NCBI GenBank assembly: GCA_013202595.1 | Contig: JABMPV010000112.1 | Coordinates: 1 to 16,512 of the forward strand | DNA length: 16,512 bases | Direction: 5' to 3' | Source of the DNA: a bacterium | GTDB taxonomy: Bacteria; Actinomycetota; Acidimicrobiia; Spongiisociales; UBA11373 | Shown: one piece after another, positions 1-6,807 of the stretch | Numbering within the stretch: position 1 is the first letter of the stretch | Layout: each line of letters opens with the position of its first letter | Notes under the pieces: generated by a model | Told to the model about the DNA's origin: nothing | Databases searched by the model: none | Seen by the model: the letters and a program-made list of their open reading frames with translations, nothing else | Program-made: the position numbers and the translations under genes

Positions 1-1
1 C

Positions 2-646
2 ATCAAGGGGGCAGGAACACTGATCCTCGGAGCAAGCATCGTGGTGTGGCTGCTGCTCGCCATCCCGCTCGGAGGAGGGGGCGGCTTCGGCGATACCGAC
101 GTCGAGGACAGTGCGTTCGGCGGTATCAGCAAGGTGATGGCGCCGGCTCTCGACCCTCTCGGCTTCGGCGAGTGGGAGCAATCGGGGTCGCTGATCTCGG
201 GGTTCGTGGCCAAAGAAGTAGTCGTCAGCACGATGGTGCAGCTCTACACATCCGGCGACCCCGCCGAGGATGCCGGATCCGGCGGGTTCATCGGCGATCT
301 GAAGGAGATCGGCACATCGTTCGTCGACGCCACGACCGATACCTTGCGGGCGATACCGGGGGTCATCGGCCTCGATTTCCTCGATCTCGGCGATGAATCG
401 TCGAGCGATCTCCAAACGGCCATCCGCACATCGTTCGAAGGCAGCAGCGGCGGGCACGGGGCCCTGGCCGCCCTCGCCTTCATGGTGTTCGTGCTGCTCT
501 ACACGCCGTGCATGGCAGCCGTGGGCGCCTTCCGCCAGGAGTTCGGGACCCGGTGGATGTGGATCAGTGTCATCGGGCAAATGGTGGTCGCCTGGCTGGG
601 CGCGTTCCTCGTGTACCAGGGTGGCTTGCTGCTGGGGCTCGGATGA
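2..646 (+). CDS. feoB: Ferrous iron transporter FeoB, C-terminal part (5' truncated by window)
   Basis: The open frame runs in from the left edge, so only about the last 214 residues of FeoB are visible; the N-terminal GTPase domain lies outside. FeoB is the inner-membrane Fe(II) permease. The visible part starts in a hydrophobic helix (KGAGTLILGAS, then VVWLLLAIPLG) that matches the FeoB pattern after the first Gate domain. It continues with a loop and the conserved stretch SGFVAKEVVVSTMVQLY, and ends with two transmembrane helices: ALAALAFMVFVLLYTPCMAAVGAFRQE (with a Y-T-P-C motif) and a final helix ending at LLLGLG. The Cys of Y-T-P-C sits where FeoB proteins carry a conserved Cys implicated in iron passage (family knowledge). 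The stop codon overlaps the start of the following FeoC-like gene (ATGA, 643-646), so the two are co-translated. The family assignment is solid. Confidence 0.9.
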   Translation: MKGAGTLILGASIVVWLLLAIPLGGGGGFGDTDVEDSAFGGISKVMAPALDPLGFGEWEQSGSLISGFVAKEVVVSTMVQLYTSGDPAEDAGSGGFIGDLKEIGTSFVDATTDTLRAIPGVIGLDFLDLGDESSSDLQTAIRTSFEGSSGGHGALAALAFMVFVLLYTPCMAAVGAFRQEFGTRWMWISVIGQMVVAWLGAFLVYQGGLLLGLG

Positions 647-918
647 GGATCGCCGAACTCCTCCGGGAGATCGACAGCTCGTCCGGCGCCGTCACCGTGG
701 CCGACCTGGCCGACCGCCTCGACTCGACGGCCACCGATGTGCGAGCGGGATTGGCAGCTCTCAGAGCGGCAGGACGCCTCGGTCCCGAGGCGGGACACGA
801 CCCGGGAACCGACGAGTGCTCATCGACGGGAACGTGCTCCATGTCGTGTCCCGGCCCCACAGATTGCCCCTTCGTGATAGACCTGGGCAGCGGGTCGCTG
901 GAGATTCGTAGGGGTTGA
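643..918 (+). CDS. feoC: FeoC-like winged-helix protein with Cys cluster
   Basis: This 91-residue protein begins MRIAELLREIDSS and overlaps the feoB stop by 4 nt, the position expected for FeoC. Residues 1-50 read as a small winged helix-turn-helix (ADLADRLDSTATDVRAGLAALRAAGRL), as in the FeoC/MarR-like fold. The C-terminal half has four cysteines spaced C-x5-C-x3-C-x5-C (ECSSTGTCSMSCPGPTDC). FeoC proteins carry a comparable Cys cluster that can hold an Fe-S centre, and they influence FeoB stability or feo transcription (family knowledge). Whether this one binds a cluster or DNA is inference. No separate promoter is needed because of the overlap. The ATG at 643 is preferred over upstream starts in the same frame, which lie deep inside feoB. 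Confidence 0.78.
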   Translation: MRIAELLREIDSSSGAVTVADLADRLDSTATDVRAGLAALRAAGRLGPEAGHDPGTDECSSTGTCSMSCPGPTDCPFVIDLGSGSLEIRRG

Positions 919-947
919 CGGACCCGATGGCGTGAGAACGCACCCCC

Positions 948-953
948 TATCCT
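948..953 (+). promoter_or_regulatory. Candidate -10 box for the sulfotransferase gene
   Basis: TATCCT fits the actinobacterial TANNNT -10 pattern. It lies 35 nt before the ATG at 983 and 19 nt before the Shine-Dalgarno-like GGAGGG at 973-978, giving a short leader. No good -35 lies 16-19 bp upstream; the TTGACG at 915-920 is too far (27 bp). Its position argues that the upstream GTG at 932 is not the start. Confidence 0.35.
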
Positions 954-982
954 CCCTCCGACTCCGGCCACTGGAGGGCACG

Positions 983-1858
983 ATGAGGGAGTATCGGGAG
1001 CGGGACGCCGACAACGCTAGATGGCAAGGATTTGCGTTCCGGCCCGGCGACATCGTGATCGACGTCCCATCGAAGTCGGGTACCACCTGGACACAACTGC
1101 TGGTAGCCCTGCTGATCTTCGACGGACCTGTGTTCCCTGAATCCCTGGGTCGCATGTCCCTGTGGATGGACCAGTGCATCCGGCCCGTCGAGGAGGCTCA
1201 CGCCGCATTCGGTGCCCAGACCCACCGCAGGTTCATCAAGTCGCACACCCCGCTCGACGGCGTACCCATCGTCGACGACGTCCGCTATGTCTGCGTGGGG
1301 CGCGACCCCAGGGACGCCGCCATCTCGATGATCCACCACGGCGACAACATGAATCGTGAGCGTTTCTCCGAGCTTCTCGGGACCCAGCCCGACGTTGCCC
1401 CGCAGCCTCGCCTCAGCGACGAGGAGCGCCTCGACCGGTGGATCGACGACGGCGACTTCCCTTCATGGAGTGTGCGGTCGACGTTCCATCACTACGCGAC
1501 GTTCTGGGAACGACGCCATCTCCCGAACGTCGCCCTGTTCCACTTCGCCGACTACCAACGAGACCTCCCGGGGGAGATCCTGCGCCTGGCCGACCACCTG
1601 CGAATCGAGATCTCCGAGTCGGGCGCTGCGGAACTGGCAGCGGAAGCATCCCTGGAGCGAGCCAGGAGCCGCGCCACCGATATCGCCCCGGAGGCCCATC
1701 TCGGCGTGTGGAAGGACCCTTCCCGATTCTTCCGCGACGGGACGAGCGGTCAGTGGAGGACCGCGATGACCGCCGCACAACAGGATCGCTACAGCCAGAT
1801 CATCGCCGATCTCGTCCCTGCGGATCTCGCCCACTGGATGCATCACGGGGCCGGCTGA
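983..1858 (+). CDS. PAPS-dependent sulfotransferase (Sulfotransfer_1 family)
   Basis: This 291-residue cytosolic enzyme would transfer a sulfuryl group from PAPS to an alcohol or amine of an unknown acceptor. The 5'-phosphosulfate loop is PSKSGTTW (29-36). A K-S-H motif at 86-88 places the catalytic His at 88. The 3'-phosphate-binding motif is GRDPRDAAIS (106-115), and the C-terminal PAPS loop is FFRDGTSGQW (259-268). All key elements of a working enzyme are present, and the length is typical for bacterial members. I chose the ATG at 983 over the GTG at 932 because GGAGGG lies 4 nt upstream and because family members begin shortly before a W-x-x-F-x-F-R-P-G-D-I motif. Nothing in the neighbourhood reveals the acceptor. 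No signal peptide is seen. Confidence 0.88.
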   Translation: MREYRERDADNARWQGFAFRPGDIVIDVPSKSGTTWTQLLVALLIFDGPVFPESLGRMSLWMDQCIRPVEEAHAAFGAQTHRRFIKSHTPLDGVPIVDDVRYVCVGRDPRDAAISMIHHGDNMNRERFSELLGTQPDVAPQPRLSDEERLDRWIDDGDFPSWSVRSTFHHYATFWERRHLPNVALFHFADYQRDLPGEILRLADHLRIEISESGAAELAAEASLERARSRATDIAPEAHLGVWKDPSRFFRDGTSGQWRTAMTAAQQDRYSQIIADLVPADLAHWMHHGAG

Positions 1859-1888
1859 GCCCGCAGGGTGATGTGCTTGACTGCTCGC

Positions 1889-2113
1889 ATGAGCGAACAA
1901 CCCGGTTTCTGGGAGCGGCTGGCCCGCAAGGAGTACGACGATCCGGTCAAGTGGAATGTCGTGCCACTGGCTCCGGTCGCACTCCTGAGCCTCTTCACGG
2001 GGGACTACTGGCTTGCGATCCTGATCGCAGGCGTGTTGATGCTCCGCCTCTGGGGCATGAGGGAGAACGGATACCTGCGCCGCGGATACCAGAAGCGGTA
2101 CGGCTGGGACTGA
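1889..2113 (+). CDS. Small membrane protein with two hydrophobic segments, unknown function
   Basis: This 74-residue protein starts MSEQPGFWERLARKEYDDP. A hydrophilic N-terminus of about 22 residues precedes two adjacent hydrophobic stretches (WNVVPLAPVALLSLF and YWLAILIAGVLMLRLWGM), probably a helical hairpin. It ends in a basic tail (RRGYQKRYGWD). The frame is open from 1868, and an ATG at 1871 is possible. I prefer 1889 because no Shine-Dalgarno is properly spaced for 1871, but the start is uncertain by six residues. It sits 30 nt after the sulfotransferase and 45 nt before the amidohydrolase on the same strand, so co-transcription is possible. I do not recognise the family. Confidence 0.6.
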   Translation: MSEQPGFWERLARKEYDDPVKWNVVPLAPVALLSLFTGDYWLAILIAGVLMLRLWGMRENGYLRRGYQKRYGWD

Positions 2114-2146
2114 GACGGCAACTCGCCTCACACGGGCGACTGAGCG

Positions 2147-2152
2147 AAGGAG
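2147..2152 (+). promoter_or_regulatory. Shine-Dalgarno of the amidohydrolase gene
   Basis: AAGGAG lies 6 nt before the ATG at 2159 and is the strongest ribosome binding site in this part of the window. It fixes the start. Confidence 0.7.
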
Positions 2153-2158
2153 TTCTCC

Positions 2159-3616
2159 ATGGGAAGGACCCTCATCAAGGCCTCCCACATCATCGCCTTC
2201 GATGGCGTGGGACATCGCTACGTGCTTGACGGCCATCTGGTGTACGAGGGGGATTCCATCCTCTACGTCGGGCCGAGCTATCAGGGCGAAGTCGATGCGG
2301 TCATCGACGCCGGCAGCAAGGTCGTCTCACCCGGGTTCATCAACACCCACGTGCACATGCAGCACTCGCCACTCGACAGATCCTTCGTCGAGAACGGCGG
2401 GTCACCCGAGTTCGGTGGTGACACGCTCATAGATTTCCTCATGCCGCGCAACAGGGTAATGGACCCATCGATGCGCAGGGTGTGCACGGAGTTCTCACTG
2501 GCGGAGGTGCTTCGAAGCGGCACCACCACCTGCGTGGAGATCGGCGATGACATCGATGACCTCGTGGATCTCGTCCCGCGATATGGCAACCGTATCTACT
2601 TCGCGCCCATGTTCAGATCGGCCGACTGGTTCTCGCCGGATGGCTTGAGCGTCGACTACGCCTGGAAGGAAGACGAGGGACAGGAGGACCTCGATCGGGT
2701 CGCCGGGTGGGTCAGGGACTTCGATGGCGCAGCCGATGGGCTGCTGAGAGGCATGCTCTGCCCTGCGCAGGCCGACACGTGTACCGAGGCGCTGCTCCTC
2801 CGGGCACGGGACCACGCCCGCGATCTGGGCGTCCCCATGACGATCCACACCGCCCAATCCGAGTACGAGACGGCGAACATGGTGGCCCGTACCGGCAAGA
2901 CGCCCGTCGCCTGGATGCATGACATCGACTTCCTGGGAAGCGACGTCATCCTGGCTCACGCCATCTACCTCAGTGGCACGAAGTGGACCGACCTCCCGGC
3001 GGGCGACATCGAGATCATCGCCGAATCTGGAGCATCGATCGCCCATGCGCCGTGGGTCTTCTGCCGTGACGGCATGGCAATGGATTCATTCCGCAGGTAT
3101 CAGCAGGCAGGGATCAACATGACTCTCGGCACGGATACCTGCCCCCAGAACATGATCCAATCCATGCGCCTGGCGTCGATCTTCTCGAAGTCGGTGGAGA
3201 ACGACCCCTGGGCGACCACCCCGGCGGACGTGTTCAACGCCGCCACCCTTGGGGGAGCGAAGGCACTCGGCAGGGAGGACCTCGGGCGCCTCAGTGCAGG
3301 CGCCAAGGCAGACATCGTCATCTTCTCCGGAGACAGCATGAACATGGTCCCCCTCCGGGACCCCGTCACCAACATCGTCTTCAATGCAGAGATGGAGGAT
3401 GTCGAGACCGTCATCATCAACGGCAAGACGGTCCTCGAGGACGGCAGGGTCACGGGATTGGGAGACCGGGCCGCAGATCTGCACGCCGAGATGCAGAAGG
3501 TCGCCCGAAAGGTCTGGTCCAGGATCGAGGGAGAGGATCGCCTCGGAAGGACCGTCAACCAACTCTCACCGCTGAGTTTTGACTGCTGGGATGGAGTCGC
3601 AGATGGAGGTGTCTAG
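2159..3616 (+). CDS. Metal-dependent amidohydrolase, ATZ/TRZ-chlorohydrolase-like
   Basis: This 485-residue cytosolic hydrolase belongs to the amidohydrolase superfamily (deaminases and dechlorinases of aromatic or purine-like rings). Residues 1-57 and about 390-440 form the small beta-sandwich, including AKADIVIFSGD. The TIM barrel lies between and carries the mononuclear metal ligands: H64 and H66 (INTHVHMQHS), H230 (MTIHTAQSE), H267 (ILAHAIY) and D326 (LGTDTCPQNM). In AtzA/TrzN-like and adenosine-deaminase-like members the residue three after the third His is Glu; here it is Gln233, with Glu235 two further on. The exact reaction is therefore uncertain and the substrate unknown. A good ribosome binding site (2147-2152) sets the start. 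It may be cotranscribed with the small membrane gene before it. A transporter or other catabolic partner is not visible nearby. Confidence 0.85.
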   Translation: MGRTLIKASHIIAFDGVGHRYVLDGHLVYEGDSILYVGPSYQGEVDAVIDAGSKVVSPGFINTHVHMQHSPLDRSFVENGGSPEFGGDTLIDFLMPRNRVMDPSMRRVCTEFSLAEVLRSGTTTCVEIGDDIDDLVDLVPRYGNRIYFAPMFRSADWFSPDGLSVDYAWKEDEGQEDLDRVAGWVRDFDGAADGLLRGMLCPAQADTCTEALLLRARDHARDLGVPMTIHTAQSEYETANMVARTGKTPVAWMHDIDFLGSDVILAHAIYLSGTKWTDLPAGDIEIIAESGASIAHAPWVFCRDGMAMDSFRRYQQAGINMTLGTDTCPQNMIQSMRLASIFSKSVENDPWATTPADVFNAATLGGAKALGREDLGRLSAGAKADIVIFSGDSMNMVPLRDPVTNIVFNAEMEDVETVIINGKTVLEDGRVTGLGDRAADLHAEMQKVARKVWSRIEGEDRLGRTVNQLSPLSFDCWDGVADGGV

Positions 3617-3771
3617 CCGCGAGTACCTCGGGGCAGAATCGCCGATTCACGTCGGGTTCTCTGGAGCCTCGTGAGCCCGTCAAGGGGACCCGGGACCCCG
3701 GCCGACGATCGCGTCGGGTAACGGTAGGCTCCGATAATCGGATGGTCCGACCGGTGACGAGCGAGAGCGAT

Positions 3772-4515
3772 ATGGCCTCATCGAGACACCTCCCGGTGGT
3801 ATCGGCGTTGTTGGTGGTGGGAATGGGGTTCCTGGGCGCCTGCGGTGGCGACAGCGGCTCGATCTTCGAGAACTCACAGGCCACGACGACGATGGCGCTC
3901 CGAGACACCACCACGACCACGCTTGCCCCTGTCACCACGGGAAGCTCCGTGAGTTCGACGACCACCATGGGCGAGGTCGACACGAGCCTTGCCACTACGA
4001 CGACAACCGGGACCACCGAGACGACCACTACAACCGGGACGACCGAGCCGCCGGGCGGGACCGATCCCACCGGTGGTTTGAGTCTCGACGATACGGTCCT
4101 CGAAGAGTTGATCGCCGAGGGTGCAACAGATCCGTTCAGGGGTCTGCCCGCTCGTGATGCACTGGCCACAGCGTTGCTCTCCAACGAACTCGAGTCGGCC
4201 GGATTCGATCTGACGGGGATGGAACTGGTCGTCTACCCCGCCGGGCAGATTCCGGCGTTCGTCTTCATTGGCACCAATGATGAGACCTCTCTGATCGAAG
4301 ATGACAGCGGCGCTGAATCGTTCATCACCCAGCTACTGACTTCAGCGGCGATCACGAACTCTGAGGTGACCCGGTTGGTCATGCAGCACACCAGTGCCGA
4401 TGAAGATGGCCCGTACGTGTTGACACTCACGGTCCTCACCAGTGATCTCCAGGAAGCCGTTGACACCGGGCTCAGAGTCTTCGACCGAATGGCGGTCCAG
4501 GTGGAGCGAGCCTGA
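3772..4515 (+). CDS. Thr-rich-stalk lipoprotein, unknown function
   Basis: This is a 247-residue secreted lipoprotein. A hydrophobic signal (VVSALLVVGMGFLGAC) ends in a lipobox with the lipidated Cys at residue 24, followed by GGDSGS. Residues about 35-100 are a low-complexity linker made mostly of Thr with Ser, Gly, Pro and Glu (runs such as TTTTTGTTETTTTTGTTEPP). This is probably an extended, possibly glycosylated stalk holding the folded part off the membrane. Residues about 105-247 look like a compact alpha/beta domain I do not recognise. The frame is open from an ATG at 3742, but that would put ten hydrophilic residues before the signal, so 3772 is preferred; a GAGAG lies 4 nt upstream. 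GATAAT at 3733-3738 could be a -10 box for this start. It overlaps the next lipoprotein gene by 1 nt. Confidence 0.72.
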   Translation: MASSRHLPVVSALLVVGMGFLGACGGDSGSIFENSQATTTMALRDTTTTTLAPVTTGSSVSSTTTMGEVDTSLATTTTTGTTETTTTTGTTEPPGGTDPTGGLSLDDTVLEELIAEGATDPFRGLPARDALATALLSNELESAGFDLTGMELVVYPAGQIPAFVFIGTNDETSLIEDDSGAESFITQLLTSAAITNSEVTRLVMQHTSADEDGPYVLTLTVLTSDLQEAVDTGLRVFDRMAVQVERA

Positions 4516-5132
4516 TGGTCAGGCATCGATGGTTCCGATTGGTTGCGATCCTGCTGGTGGCATTGGCGACCACCGGTTGTCTCGATGAGCTCACCGCCAT
4601 CTTCGAGATCATCGCCTTCGAGGAATCCGAGGACCCACAGGTCCGCAGGACCGGGAAGGTCCTCAGGGAGATCAAGGACGAGCGGGAAGTCGAAAACAAC
4701 CTCAAACTGTTCCGGGAGACCGGGGACAGGCGCTACCTCGCCAACGCCAAGGCGATCCAACCCGGCAACCAGTCGATTCTCGCCTACGAGGCCGTCCTGG
4801 CAACCCTCCGAGGCGACCCGGCCGACATCGAGGCGACCCAGCGGGCGGTCGCTCTCGCCGAATCCCGCCGCCTCCAGGCGCTCAACCGCCCCGACGATGA
4901 CCCGATCACAGCATTCCGACTCCGCAGGAATGTCCTCGGAGAGATCCTCGTTGCCCAAACCGAGATGCTCGGCGGGTCACTCAATAGGCATTGGGAACCT
5001 CCCGGACCTGACGCCGACGCTGAGACCCTGCAGCTGTATCAGAACTACTGCGCAACCCGCCTCGAGATCCAGAGTCCCCCGTTCAACGATTCCCTGGAAT
5101 ACATACCGCTGCCTCCCTGCCCCTCCGCGTAG
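4515..5132 (+). CDS. Lipoprotein, helical repeat-like, unknown function
   Basis: This 205-residue protein starts at an ATG overlapping the previous stop (TGATG), so the pair is translationally coupled. The signal MVRHRWFRLVAILLVALATTGC has Arg/His residues, a hydrophobic core and a lipobox with Cys22. The mature part is mostly charged and helical. The sequence from NNLKLFRETGDRRYLANAKAI through YEAVLATLRGDPADIEATQRAVALAES resembles TPR-like helix pairs, but I cannot assign a named family. The C-terminus has two further Cys (NYCATR and PPCPSA) that could form a disulfide. Coupling suggests it acts with the Thr-stalk lipoprotein on the cell surface; this is inference. Confidence 0.68.
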   Translation: MVRHRWFRLVAILLVALATTGCLDELTAIFEIIAFEESEDPQVRRTGKVLREIKDEREVENNLKLFRETGDRRYLANAKAIQPGNQSILAYEAVLATLRGDPADIEATQRAVALAESRRLQALNRPDDDPITAFRLRRNVLGEILVAQTEMLGGSLNRHWEPPGPDADAETLQLYQNYCATRLEIQSPPFNDSLEYIPLPPCPSA

Positions 5133-5137
5133 AAACC

Positions 5138-5162
5138 GTCAACACAACTGCGCAGTGTTGAC
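5138..5162. terminator. Hairpin between convergent genes (possible terminator)
   Basis: GTCAACAC and GTGTTGAC form a perfect 8-bp inverted repeat around a 9-nt loop, 5 nt after the lipoprotein stop. A second overlapping palindrome, ACTGCGCAGT (5147-5156), competes with it. There is no T-run, so it is not a canonical intrinsic terminator. Its place between convergent genes suits a bidirectional end, but an operator is also possible. Confidence 0.4.
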
Positions 5163-5273
5163 TCAGTTGAGATCAGGAAGGCGGACTGGCACCGCGGGGC
5201 AGTGGCGGGGAGGACGCCGGGCACGCAGGGTGTCAGTATCGGATGCTGAATAGCTGCCGGGCGCATCGGCGAA

Positions 5274-6629
5274 TCAGGCCGCGGCGACCACCCGGTTCCG
5301 ACCGGTCCGCTTTGCGATGAGGAGCGCCTCGTCTGCGGCGCCCACGAGATCCATTTCGGTAGCGGCGGTCATGCCCGATGTGGATGCGTAGCCAACGCTC
5401 AGTGTGACCGAGATCTCAACATCGTTCTCATGCTGGATCCGGCATGACTCGGACGCCTCACGGATCCGCTCCGACACGGCTTCGGCCGCAGCCGCCGACG
5501 CACCGGGAAGCCCAACGAGGAACTCTTCGCCTCCGTAGCGGACAATGAAGTCATCGGATCGGAGTACTTCACCGACAGCGTCGGTGACTGCCCGCAAGAC
5601 CACATCTCCGACCAGATGGCCATGGGTGTCGTTCACCGACTTGAAATGGTCGATGTCGGCCATCACCACAGCCATAGGTCGACCCGACCGGGCGGTGCGC
5701 TCGAACTCGACCCGAAGCCAATCGAGCCCGGCTCGCCGGTTCAAAACCCCGGTCAGGACATCGCGAGTGGCTAGTTGCTGCATACTCTGATGCGACAGGG
5801 CATTCGAAAGAGCCACGGTCAGGGTTCTGATGAACAGGGGGCCAAGAGCGCGGGCACCCGAGTGGAGTTCCTCAGACGACGCCAGCACGACAGCACCAAT
5901 CGCGGTCGACTCCAGCACGAGCGGATACACCAGGACGTTGCGCACTCGCAACGTTGCCACAGCGGCATCGATGACGAGCTGCTCCGGCATGTTCATCGAG
6001 TCGACTGCCAGGGACCGGATGGCGTGACGCACCAAGTCGGACTCGATGAGCGTGTCGGGGTGAGAGAGTCCATGGCTTGCCAGCACCTTCAACTCACCGG
6101 CACAATCACCGATGATGGCGACTCCGGCCGCGCCGAGATCCCTACGGAACGACTCAATCGCGGCCTCACAGATGGCGGTCACGTCGAGGACGGCCGACAT
6201 GGAGGTCGTGAAATCAGAGATCCGGGACTCCACACGATGGCTCTCGGAGAGTGCGAGGAGCAAACGGTTGAACGCGGTGACCGCCGCGCCGAATTCATCA
6301 TCGGAGTCGACCGGCAACGCGCACTCTTCGGGATCGCACTTGGTCCAGTCACCGGTGTAGGTCGCAACCCTGAGACCTTCTTCCACGTCCGACATGCGCC
6401 GTGCCATGAGGCTCAGACGTGGACGAACCAGCAACCGGGCCAGCAGGATGTTGATCCCGCCGACGAGGACGCCTGCGGTGATCGTGAACGCGAAGAACCA
6501 CGGGGTGAGTGCTGTGGCAACAGGGACGCCAACAGCCGCAACCGCGAACGGGAAGATGATGCCAATCACCAGACCAAAGCCGATCATCGACACGGCCAGG
6601 TTCGTGAATGCGTTCCTCGAAATGCGCAC
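5274..6629 (-). CDS. Membrane diguanylate cyclase (2 TM - HAMP-like - GAF - GGDEF)
   Basis: This 451-residue protein makes cyclic di-GMP from two GTP. Two transmembrane helices (about 11-35 and 40-65) are followed by a HAMP-like linker (65-130), a GAF-type sensor domain (about 135-280, with an alpha/beta pattern) and a GGDEF domain from about 285. In the last, DVLTGVLNRR (290-299), the metal-binding ADIDHFK (325-330), N333 and the active-site GGEEF (366-370) are intact. The product-inhibition site RxxD (R357-S-D-D360) is also present five residues before GGEEF, so the enzyme is predicted to be active and feedback-inhibited. The linker has an unusual C-x4-C (C98, C103). The start is GTG at 6629 with an AGGAAG-type ribosome site (6638-6643, minus strand). 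The signal sensed is unknown, and no EAL partner is visible. Confidence 0.9.
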   Translation of the reverse strand: MRISRNAFTNLAVSMIGFGLVIGIIFPFAVAAVGVPVATALTPWFFAFTITAGVLVGGINILLARLLVRPRLSLMARRMSDVEEGLRVATYTGDWTKCDPEECALPVDSDDEFGAAVTAFNRLLLALSESHRVESRISDFTTSMSAVLDVTAICEAAIESFRRDLGAAGVAIIGDCAGELKVLASHGLSHPDTLIESDLVRHAIRSLAVDSMNMPEQLVIDAAVATLRVRNVLVYPLVLESTAIGAVVLASSEELHSGARALGPLFIRTLTVALSNALSHQSMQQLATRDVLTGVLNRRAGLDWLRVEFERTARSGRPMAVVMADIDHFKSVNDTHGHLVGDVVLRAVTDAVGEVLRSDDFIVRYGGEEFLVGLPGASAAAAEAVSERIREASESCRIQHENDVEISVTLSVGYASTSGMTAATEMDLVGAADEALLIAKRTGRNRVVAAA

Positions 6630-6794
6630 AATCCCACTTCCTTTGGCTGTGGAATCGGAAGGATCTGGGAGCTACTTGAGCGTTCGTGCACCTTCATCCC
6701 GAATTGGAACGGGCCGGAGTGCATCCCGGGTTGCTCGCCGGATCTCGCTCCCCATTGCTGCCTGCCTGGTCGAATTTCCCCGAGCCGCTTCGGA

Positions 6795-6800
6795 TAGCCT
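6795..6800 (+). promoter_or_regulatory. Candidate -10 box of a leaderless transcript
   Basis: TAGCCT matches TANNNT and ends 7 nt before the ATG at 6808. No Shine-Dalgarno is present, which fits an mRNA beginning at the A of the ATG, as is common in actinobacteria. Confidence 0.4.
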
Positions 6801-6807
6801 TACATAG

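Noticed and set aside
915..920. TTGACG as -35 of the sulfotransferase promoter
   Set aside because: It is 27 bp from the TATCCT -10 box, far outside the usual spacing, and it overlaps the FeoC stop.
932..982. GTG at 932 as the sulfotransferase start
   Set aside because: It lies upstream of the candidate -10 box and lacks a ribosome site; the ATG at 983 has GGAGGG and matches the family N-terminus.
1438..2236. Long frames on both strands across the sulfotransferase end and small membrane gene
   Set aside because: Arg/Pro/Gly-rich composition typical of shifted high-GC frames; the sulfotransferase C-terminal PAPS loop occupies the region.
3684..3699. GGGG...CCCC element downstream of the amidohydrolase as an intrinsic terminator
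   Set aside because: The arms pair over only 4 bp around a self-complementary core and no T-run follows. It is too weak to call.
5775..6797. Plus-strand 340-codon frame opposite the diguanylate cyclase
   Set aside because: It is rich in His/Arg/Gln with no domain pattern and lies opposite a gene with clear GGDEF motifs. It is a high-GC shadow.
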